Notes under the pieces: generated by a model
Databases searched by the model: none
The model's input: only the letters and a program-made list of their open reading frames with translations
What the model was told of the DNA's origin: nothing
Part shown: positions 1 to 5,207 of the stretch, one piece after another
How positions within the stretch are numbered: position 1 is the stretch's first letter
Layout: every line of letters starts with the position of its first letter
Position numbers and translations under genes: made by a program
From: Chloroflexota bacterium
Lineage (GTDB): Bacteria; Chloroflexota; Dehalococcoidia; UBA3495
Direction: 5' to 3'
NCBI GenBank assembly: GCA_002707185.1
Contig: PAMF01000014.1
Location: 11,743-17,657 of the forward strand
Length of the DNA stretch: 5,915 nucleotides

Positions 1-1149
1 CCATATAATGCTGTCCACCTGGAAGGGGCCGAACAACCCGACCCTCTAGATCCAGAGGAAAGTTATCTCGAAGCTTCATCCTTGTATAGAAGCTGGCTGG
101 AACAGGAAGTGTTGAAACAAGACGGAGAGCCTCACTATTATCTAATGCGATACGGATATCAATTCGATGGTGACAAAAAAGAACAGCTGGGGCTTTTTGG
201 CGGAATAGCCGTAGAAGATTACGATAAGAGAACGGTATTACCGCATGAATTCACTCGAGAACCGGCAGTACAAGATAGGGTAAAACTTCTAGAATCCTGT
301 AAAGCCCAGTTCAGCCCGATCATGAGTCTATACCGAGACTCCTCCCATATTCTTAAACCGATATTAGCCCAAGTTATGGCTAAAACACCTGATATAGAGA
401 TTGAAGATCCTGTCCAGGGTCATATTTGTTTTTGGGTAATTTCAGATTCAGAATCGAAAGACGCGATCCATCAATTTTTTATCGACAAGCCAATTTTTCT
501 AGCCGACGGCCATCATCGTTATGAAGCAGCGCTAAGAAATCAATCTAACAATCCCACCTCCAAGAATGACGCCAATAATTTTGTGATGATGGCGCTAGTA
601 GAATTTGACGATCCTGGGCTACAACTGTTGCCTTATCATCGTGGAATAGGCGGCATTTCCTCTGCCGACCTGGAAAATATCCGTAAAGAACTTGATAATT
701 TATTTGATAGTAGTCCATTCGACTTATCCGTTAAAGGCGTCGACACTCTGGCTAAAGAGATAGCTGAGCTGGGTAAAACCCAGCACGTGGTCGGAATACT
801 TGGACCAGAACCCCATCCAGCCGAAATATTAACCCTAAAGAAACATATAAACTGGAAGCAATGGGGACCTCTTGCGGTGTCAGAGGCCTGGGTAATAGAA
901 GAAAAAGTATTGAAAACTGTCTTAGGTAATGACGCCGCTAAGCAAGCCGATTATAGCCACGACGCTCAAGGATTACGGGATCGTATCTCTTCTAAAGACC
1001 TTCAAATAGCGTTCCTACTTAAGCCATTTCCCATGGACACGTTTGAGGAAATTGTTGGAGGAGGACAAAGACTTCCTTCGAAGTCTACATTCTTTTTCCC
1101 AAAACTTCCTACCGGCTTAGTAATTCATCGCCTTGAAGGACTGGTCTAG
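1..1149 (+). CDS. DUF1015 family protein, 5' end outside the window
   Basis: The reading frame is open from the first base to a TAG stop, giving 382 residues. The family is usually a little over 400 residues, so only a short N-terminal piece is missing. A TTG at position 82 could be taken as a start, but the frame upstream already reads family-like sequence (PYNAVHLEG near the edge), so the gene is cut by the window. The diagnostic motif is LADGHHRYEAAL at about residues 167-178 of the visible part, with the Asp-Gly-His-His-Arg core at 169-173. The conserved C-terminus STFFFPKLPTGLVIHRL is also present. The biochemical role of DUF1015 is not established. From memory, family members are often encoded beside serA and a class V aminotransferase, suggesting a link to serine metabolism, and a class V aminotransferase does lie about 470 bases downstream on the other strand. 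Family assignment is confident; function is unknown. Confidence 0.93.
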   Translation, partial: PYNAVHLEGAEQPDPLDPEESYLEASSLYRSWLEQEVLKQDGEPHYYLMRYGYQFDGDKKEQLGLFGGIAVEDYDKRTVLPHEFTREPAVQDRVKLLESCKAQFSPIMSLYRDSSHILKPILAQVMAKTPDIEIEDPVQGHICFWVISDSESKDAIHQFFIDKPIFLADGHHRYEAALRNQSNNPTSKNDANNFVMMALVEFDDPGLQLLPYHRGIGGISSADLENIRKELDNLFDSSPFDLSVKGVDTLAKEIAELGKTQHVVGILGPEPHPAEILTLKKHINWKQWGPLAVSEAWVIEEKVLKTVLGNDAAKQADYSHDAQGLRDRISSKDLQIAFLLKPFPMDTFEEIVGGGQRLPSKSTFFFPKLPTGLVIHRLEGLV

Positions 1150-1599
1150 GAATCACTGATAGGCTCCCGAAATCGTTCAGTGATTACCATCTCAGCCATT
1201 TTGCTGTGCTCAGTTATGAACGATTCCAATCTACGGACCTCAAATAAGGTCTGTGGGTCATCTGGAGAATCACGCATTGCTCTTTTTAAATCAGCTAACG
1301 AGCGGCGGTCCTGACTGACTTGTATCACTGATTCTAAAACTGCTAACTCGTCTAAAGTAGCTTTTTTACCCGTAGCCTTCTTAGCATATCAGCGGAATCT
1401 GATAGACGTTCTTCAATTGCTCCCATTGATGACAGTGATACATCAAGACCAGTTTTCCCGTAAATCACCTGCAGGGAAGACGGCTCGACTGCGTTTGAAA
1501 TTGACTAATCAGTGACTCTAATCGACGTTCTTTGTTGTCAATTTCCGTCAAATTAATTCGGGGAATAACCATAGTTTGTTGCAACTGGGATGTTGACAT
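1146..1599 (-). pseudogene. Small helical protein gene in three frames (two -1 shifts; broken or recoded)
   Basis: I do not recognise this protein. Translation can begin at ATG 1599, with a GGGAG ribosome site nine bases upstream, and reads 44 residues (MSTSQLQQTMVIPRIN...) to a TGA at 1465-1467. A second frame is open from 1504, or from GTG 1468, to a TAG at 1352-1354, and contains GAIEERLSDSADMLRRLRVKK. A third frame is open from 1388 to the TAG at 1146-1148 and contains ATLDELAVLESVIQ and VRRLESFITEHSK. All three pieces are charged, helix-like and rich in Glu, Arg, Leu and Ser, and they join into about 150 residues if the ribosome moves -1 twice, which suggests one original coding frame. 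It follows the aminotransferase by 24 bases, so the two are probably co-transcribed. The neighbouring long genes are intact, so widespread sequencing error is unlikely, though two local base losses are possible. Alternatives are a decayed gene, or a coupled short ORF plus a frameshift-decoded ORF of about 107 residues. Confidence 0.6.
1361..1367 (-). promoter_or_regulatory. Candidate -1 ribosomal frameshift heptamer A AAA AAG
   Basis: On the minus strand the second reading frame of the small gene reads gtA AAA AAG CTA CTT TAG. The heptamer A AAA AAG is in the X XXY YYZ phase needed for tandem -1 slippage and is the sequence used in E. coli dnaX. A -1 slip re-reads the last G and continues GCT ACT TTA GAC, which is exactly the open frame that runs to 1146. 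The unshifted frame ends two codons later. A purine stretch AAGAAGG at 1376-1382 lies eight bases before the heptamer, comparable to the internal Shine-Dalgarno stimulator of dnaX. I see no strong stem-loop just downstream. A one-base loss from a seven-A run would look the same, so function is not proven. Confidence 0.4.
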
Positions 1600-1608
1600 G
1601 TAAGTCGT

Positions 1609-1613
1609 CTCCC
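1609..1613 (-). promoter_or_regulatory. Ribosome binding site of the small gene
   Basis: GGGAG on the minus strand lies nine bases before ATG 1599, in the 24-base gap after the aminotransferase stop codon. It supports ATG 1599 as a genuine translation start, and hence the view that the frameshifted region was or is a real gene. Confidence 0.5.
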
Positions 1614-1623
1614 ATCAATGGGA

Positions 1624-2739
1624 TTACGTTTTACCTGCGTTGAAACCTACTTTTGGTAACACTCGCTCTAATGCCTGGAAGACCTCTAGTATATCTTGCT
1701 TCGTAACGTATCCAAGATGACCTATCCTAAAAATGTCCCGGGCCAGCTTGCCTTGTCCACCTGCTACCACCACGTTCTCCTCGGTTCTCATCAAACCAAC
1801 CAACTTTGTGCCATCGACACCTGAAGGAATTTTGATGGCAGTCACCGTATTGGAAACTCTATCTGGATCTTGGCATAACAACTCCAAACCCATTTCCAAG
1901 ATACCAGATCGGGTAAATTCCCCTATGTCTGCATGGCGTTCAAAAATATTTTCCATGCCTTCATCAACCATTTTGGTTAGAGCCAAGTCCAACCCGTAGA
2001 GCGCTGAGAGATTCGGAGTCCAAGGTGTTTGTCCACTTTCCAAGTACTGCTGGGCGACCGCTAAATCAAAATAGAACTTGGGCATTTTGGCAGATTTCTG
2101 TGCCTCCCAGCCTTCACTACTGATACTAACAAAAGATAACCCCGGGGGAATCATAAAACCTTTTTGAGATGCAGTCCCAACTAAATCACACCTCCAGCCA
2201 TCGACAGGGAGAGCTACACATCCTAGGCTACTTACTGCATCGACAAGTAGTAGTTTCTGAAATTCAGATTTTACTATAGAAGCTATCGTTTCCAAATCAT
2301 GAGTAACACCGGTTGATGTCTCATTATGGGTAACTAGAACCGCTTTTATTTTTGAGTCGGTTCTCAGAAGATCTCTTACCCTATCTGGATCTATGGGGCC
2401 TCCCCACTCAAATTCTTCACGTACCACCTCTGCTCCATAGGCTTCAGCAGCATCACAAAAACGATCGCCAAAGGAACCCGCACTAAGACCTAAAACTCTA
2501 TCTCCAGGAGATAAGGTGTTTACTATCGACGCTTCTAGAGAACCAGTACCGGAAGCAGTCAAAACATATAAGTCATTTTCGGTCATGAAAACTTGTTTTA
2601 ACTTACCGGTTACCTGGGTGAACAATTCGAAAAATTCAGGGCCGCGATGGTTTATCATCGGTTCAGACATTGCTTCAACAATATCTGAAGGAACCGGGAT
2701 AGGGCCCGGTGTCCTAAGATTCTGTCTGGGTATCTCCAC
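1624..2739 (-). CDS. Class V PLP-dependent aminotransferase (alanine/serine-glyoxylate aminotransferase type)
   Basis: This is a complete cytosolic fold-type I aminotransferase of 371 residues, within the usual 360-390 of the family. Visible family features are the N-terminal LRTPGPIPVP and NHRGPEF, the cofactor phosphate-binding TASGTGSLEAS, and SAGSFGDRF. The pyridine-binding Asp is at about 167 in LLLVDAVSSLG and the Schiff-base Lys at about 193 in TASQKGFMIPPGLSF. The probable substrate-carboxylate Arg is at about 338 in FRIGHLG. The family transfers amino groups between alanine, serine or phosphoserine-like donors and glyoxylate or 2-oxo acids; the exact substrate cannot be read from sequence. 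In several lineages such enzymes work in serine/glycine metabolism beside serA, but no serA is visible here. A GTG at 2760 is in frame, but GTG 2739 is preferred because AGGAGGG lies immediately upstream of it and the family N-terminus begins just there. It is probably the first gene of a leftward operon with the small frameshifted gene. Confidence 0.93.
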   Translation of the reverse strand: MEIPRQNLRTPGPIPVPSDIVEAMSEPMINHRGPEFFELFTQVTGKLKQVFMTENDLYVLTASGTGSLEASIVNTLSPGDRVLGLSAGSFGDRFCDAAEAYGAEVVREEFEWGGPIDPDRVRDLLRTDSKIKAVLVTHNETSTGVTHDLETIASIVKSEFQKLLLVDAVSSLGCVALPVDGWRCDLVGTASQKGFMIPPGLSFVSISSEGWEAQKSAKMPKFYFDLAVAQQYLESGQTPWTPNLSALYGLDLALTKMVDEGMENIFERHADIGEFTRSGILEMGLELLCQDPDRVSNTVTAIKIPSGVDGTKLVGLMRTEENVVVAGGQGKLARDIFRIGHLGYVTKQDILEVFQALERVLPKVGFNAGKT

Positions 2740-2742
2740 GTT

Positions 2743-2749
2743 CCCTCCT
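2743..2749 (-). promoter_or_regulatory. Shine-Dalgarno sequence deciding the aminotransferase start
   Basis: AGGAGGG on the minus strand sits three bases before GTG 2739 (core GGAGG four bases away). It lies inside the extra seven codons that would be translated from GTG 2760, and no comparable site precedes 2760, so translation most likely starts at 2739. The spacing is slightly short but acceptable. Confidence 0.65.
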
Positions 2750-2776
2750 AGTTCTAACACACATAGCCCGCATCAA

Positions 2777-2795
2777 TGACAGTTGAACAGTGTCA
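2777..2795. repeat. Inverted repeat TGACA-N9-TGTCA in the aminotransferase leader
   Basis: Five-base perfect arms at 2777-2781 and 2791-2795 flank a nine-base centre. The element falls about 14-32 bases downstream of the predicted leftward transcription start, where it could be an operator or a weak leader hairpin. Its left half, TGACAGTTGAA, resembles TGACAGGTCAA at 2848-2858. Arms this short can occur by chance. Confidence 0.3.
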
Positions 2796-2805
2796 CGCTA
2801 AAAGG

Positions 2806-2813
2806 CACGCGTG
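2806..2813. repeat. Perfect palindrome CACGCGTG at the predicted leftward start of transcription
   Basis: An eight-base perfect palindrome covers the position where transcription from the leftward -10 element should begin (about 2809). A repressor bound here would block the aminotransferase promoter. This is positional inference; an eight-base palindrome alone is weak evidence. Confidence 0.25.
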
Positions 2814-2815
2814 AG

Positions 2816-2824
2816 ATTATAGCA
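2816..2824 (-). promoter_or_regulatory. Extended -10 promoter of the aminotransferase gene
   Basis: The minus strand reads TGCTATAAT, a consensus extended -10 (TGN plus TATAAT, hexamer at 2816-2821). No good TTGACA-type -35 lies 16-18 bases upstream, and an extended -10 can partly compensate for this. The start of transcription would be near 2809, giving a leader of about 70 bases before GTG 2739. No other convincing -10 is visible between here and the gene. Confidence 0.55.
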
Positions 2825-2846
2825 TCTTAGATTGCCCGACGCATTT

Positions 2847-2858
2847 TTGACAGGTCAA
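2847..2858. repeat. Palindrome TTGAC-AG-GTCAA between the divergent promoters
   Basis: Perfect five-base arms around a two-base centre form a twelve-base dyad, flanked by a T run on the left and an A run on the right. It lies between the two divergent -10 elements, upstream of both start sites (about -40 to -50 for the leftward promoter and about -60 to -70 for the rightward one). This is a natural place for a shared dimeric regulator. It contains a TTGACA hexamer, but no -10 lies at a suitable distance from it in either direction, so I do not call it a -35. Confidence 0.35.
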
Positions 2859-2900
2859 TCAAAAATCATAACGCATATGCCCGTACCGCCTCTATCTCCA

Positions 2901-2909
2901 TGCTATAAT
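2901..2909 (+). promoter_or_regulatory. Extended -10 promoter of the helicase gene, predicting a leaderless mRNA
   Basis: TGCTATAAT matches the extended -10 consensus, with the TATAAT hexamer at 2904-2909. Only seven bases separate it from the ATG at 2917, so transcription should begin at or within a base or two of the start codon. No Shine-Dalgarno sequence precedes the ATG, as expected for a leaderless message. No matching -35 is visible 16-18 bases upstream. Confidence 0.6.
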
Positions 2910-2916
2910 CCACGTT

Positions 2917-5127
2917 ATGACAACAGGATTAGACATTCTAGAAGGATTAAACTTACCCCAACAGGAAGCTGTACAAACCACAGACGGCCCATTATTAATC
3001 ATAGCCGGCCCCGGCAGCGGCAAAACCCGAGTGATTACACATCGTATCGCATACCTAATTCGAGTCTGTGGAGTTAATCCATATCAAATAGCTGCTGTAA
3101 CTTTCACCAACAAGGCAGCTCGAGAAATGCGGACCAGGCTTCAGCTCATGGTTACTAGAGACAGTGATTCTTTAACGGTAGGTACCTTCCATTCTTTTTG
3201 CGCCACTATGCTAAGGAGAAATGGATCTTTTCTTGGATTACAATCCAATTATTCAATATACGATTCAGACGACCAATTGAACCTGATAAAACGCTCCCTG
3301 GAATTATCTGAGCTAGATCCCAAGAGTCATCCCCCAAGAGCGGTGCAAAGCGTTATATCCAAAGCAAAAAGCACTATGCTAGATGCCTTACGGTTGTCTC
3401 AGAACGCGGAAACATATTTCGAGGAATCCTGCGCCAGAGTTTACTATCATTACGAAGAATTATTGGCTCAGAACAACGCAGTCGACTTTGACGATCTTTT
3501 GATGAAGGGAGTCCAATTATTACAGGGATCTGAAGAAATACGCGAACGATATCAAGACCAATATCAATATCTCATGGTAGATGAATTCCAAGATACTAAT
3601 ACGAGCCAGTATTTATTAACTAAACTCCTAACAGGAGAGGCCCAAAACATCTGCGTGGTTGGAGATCCCGATCAGTCTATTTATTCTTGGCGCAATGCCG
3701 ACATTAGAAACATCTTAAGCTTCCAACAAGACTACCCCTCAACGAAAACTATAGCACTTGAACAGAATTATCGCTCAACTTCGACTATCCTGGAAGCAGC
3801 AAAAAGTCTCATATCTTCTAATGGAATGCGGCTACAAAACGATCTTTTCACAGAAAACGCGGCCGGTGACCCAATTACAATACACGAAGCCTACGATGAA
3901 CAAGAAGAAGCCGGATTTGTGATCAACCAAATTCGAGATTTACGTAACAAACAATCGTACAAACTAGGTGAATGTGCGGTAATGTACCGGATAAACGCCC
4001 AATCTAGATCTCTGGAAGAAGCATGCATACAACAAGGAATTCAGTATAGACTTGTAGGCGGTGTACGATTTTATCAAAGGCGTGAAATCAAAGACTTAAT
4101 GGGTTATATGCACCTTATTCATAACCCGCAAGACGAAGTAAATTTAACAAGGGTAATCAATGTACCACCTAGGGGTATCGGAGCCAAATCTTTAAAAGAT
4201 TTCATCAACTGGTGTCACGATAATAAAATAACCCTCTATGAAGGAATACAAAAGACTTACGAATCTAAAATATTGGAGTCACAAGAAATCCCCGCAATAT
4301 CTAACCGGGCTGTATCCTCAATTGCTAATTTTGGAGAAATTATCCAATCTTTGGTTACCTTATCCAATCGTTTGCCAATTACAGAACTCATTGATCAGGT
4401 TTTGGAACAAAGTGGATTACGGCAATCAATTCAAAACAGCGACGATAATCCGATCGAACGATGGGAAAATATACTGGAACTCAAGGAAACCGCCAGAGAA
4501 TTCGATTCTGAAACCCCACCAGATGGACTAAGTTCGTTCCTAGAACGTTTGTCATTGGTAGCTGAGGTAGATAGTTACGAAGACGCCGAAGACTCTATTA
4601 CACTAATTACGTTACATCAAGCTAAAGGTTTGGAATTTCCAGTGGTATTTATAGTTGGAATGGAAGAAGGCCTGTTACCACATAGTAGGTCAATGGAGAA
4701 TGAGTTGGAGTTAGAAGAAGAGCGACGCTTATGCTATGTTGGTTTCACCCGTGCCGAGCGACGCCTCTACTTGCTTAGGGCATTTCGTAGGGGATTCATG
4801 GGTAGTACCGGCCCCACTATGGCCTCTAGATTTCTTCGTGAAATACCATCATCACTAGTCACTTCGGGTTCCCGTCAACTGACCAACTCTCAATCGCAGA
4901 TTAGCTCCCATGTTAAACGGTTTGAATCACCACCACCAAAACCAGAGCCACCACGTGTCGTCTTGTCTACTGGTGACGAAGTTAAACATTCCGTATTTGG
5001 AGAAGGTGTAGTATTGGAATGCCAACAAACTAATGAGGACCACGAAGTCACTATACAGTTCTCATGTGATATAGGTATCAAAAGATTATTGTTGAGCTTC
5101 GCCCCACTGGAGAAAGTCTCTCAGTGA
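2917..5127 (+). CDS. pcrA: ATP-dependent 3'-5' DNA helicase, PcrA/UvrD type (SF1A)
   Basis: This complete 736-residue protein matches the usual length of PcrA/UvrD. It unwinds DNA by ATP-driven 3'-5' translocation, and the family acts in nucleotide excision repair, replication restart and transcription-coupled repair. Motifs in order: Q motif LNLPQQEAV (11-19); Walker A GPGSGKT (31-37, Lys36); Ia AVTFTNKAAREM; Ib VGTFHSF; Walker B DEFQD (222-226); III VVGDPDQSIYSWR (Gln253); IV EQNYRST (Arg286); V TLHQAKGLEF (565-574); VI VGFTRAERRL (608-617, Arg612). A proline-rich linker (ESPPPKPEPP) leads to a C-terminal Tudor-like domain from about residue 685 (GDEVKHSVFGEGVV ... FAPLEKV), which contacts RNA polymerase in characterised PcrA. 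ATG 2917 is chosen because the Q motif follows at the family's normal distance and the -10 element leaves no room for an earlier start. The gene stands alone in its direction. PcrA is favoured over Rep because of the C-terminal domain. Confidence 0.97.
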   Translation: MTTGLDILEGLNLPQQEAVQTTDGPLLIIAGPGSGKTRVITHRIAYLIRVCGVNPYQIAAVTFTNKAAREMRTRLQLMVTRDSDSLTVGTFHSFCATMLRRNGSFLGLQSNYSIYDSDDQLNLIKRSLELSELDPKSHPPRAVQSVISKAKSTMLDALRLSQNAETYFEESCARVYYHYEELLAQNNAVDFDDLLMKGVQLLQGSEEIRERYQDQYQYLMVDEFQDTNTSQYLLTKLLTGEAQNICVVGDPDQSIYSWRNADIRNILSFQQDYPSTKTIALEQNYRSTSTILEAAKSLISSNGMRLQNDLFTENAAGDPITIHEAYDEQEEAGFVINQIRDLRNKQSYKLGECAVMYRINAQSRSLEEACIQQGIQYRLVGGVRFYQRREIKDLMGYMHLIHNPQDEVNLTRVINVPPRGIGAKSLKDFINWCHDNKITLYEGIQKTYESKILESQEIPAISNRAVSSIANFGEIIQSLVTLSNRLPITELIDQVLEQSGLRQSIQNSDDNPIERWENILELKETAREFDSETPPDGLSSFLERLSLVAEVDSYEDAEDSITLITLHQAKGLEFPVVFIVGMEEGLLPHSRSMENELELEEERRLCYVGFTRAERRLYLLRAFRRGFMGSTGPTMASRFLREIPSSLVTSGSRQLTNSQSQISSHVKRFESPPPKPEPPRVVLSTGDEVKHSVFGEGVVLECQQTNEDHEVTIQFSCDIGIKRLLLSFAPLEKVSQ

Positions 5128-5141
5128 TCAGTTGAGTTTTT
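5120..5141 (+). terminator. Possible weak intrinsic terminator of the helicase gene
   Basis: CTCAGT (5120-5125) can pair with GTTGAG (5131-5136) around the loop GATCA, followed directly by five T residues. Two of the six pairs are G-U and the stem overlaps the helicase stop codon at 5125-5127. The layout fits a Rho-independent terminator, but the stem is short and weak. Confidence 0.35.
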
Positions 5142-5151
5142 GAGAATACTG

Positions 5152-5192
5152 GTTAATGAATGCATCCTAATTTATTATTTAGTGGCATTAAC
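5152..5192. terminator. Inverted repeat between convergent genes, possible bidirectional terminator
   Basis: GTTAATG at 5152-5158 and CATTAAC at 5186-5192 are perfect seven-base complements. An inner pair, CCTAA at 5166-5170 with TTTAG at 5178-5182, could lengthen the hairpin around an AT-rich loop. It lies centrally in the 80-base gap between the convergent helicase and permease genes, where a terminator serving both strands is expected. The stem is AT-rich and no long T tract follows, so termination is an inference. Confidence 0.3.
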
Positions 5193-5207
5193 TAAAAGTA
5201 CTCACTT

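Noticed and set aside
82..84. TTG as the start of the DUF1015 gene
   Set aside because: The frame is open to the window edge and the upstream residues look like the family N-terminal region, so the gene is truncated by the window instead.
1146..1328. Independent 60-residue gene starting at GTG 1328
   Set aside because: No ribosome site precedes 1328, and the frame continues upstream with similar helical sequence (ATLDELAVLES). It is the C-terminal piece of the frameshifted gene.
2740..2760. Seven-codon N-terminal extension of the aminotransferase from GTG 2760
   Set aside because: The extension contains the AGGAGGG ribosome site for GTG 2739, and family members begin just before the LRTPGP segment.
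2740..2815. Riboswitch or leader peptide in the 70-base aminotransferase leader
   Set aside because: Only a weak five-base inverted repeat and a short GTG frame without a ribosome site are present; nothing resembles a known riboswitch fold.
2847..2852. Perfect TTGACA hexamer as a -35 for the helicase
   Set aside because: The TATAAT at 2904 is 51 bases away, and no acceptable -10 lies 15-19 bases downstream. It is better explained as part of the TTGAC/GTCAA dyad.
1733..3077. Rightward open frames opposite the aminotransferase, across the divergent gap, and into the helicase 5' end
   Set aside because: They overlap strongly supported genes in other frames and have no recognisable protein features.
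4238..5081. Open frames inside the helicase gene (97 codons + and 63 codons -)
   Set aside because: They are shadows of the helicase reading frame, whose motifs are all intact.
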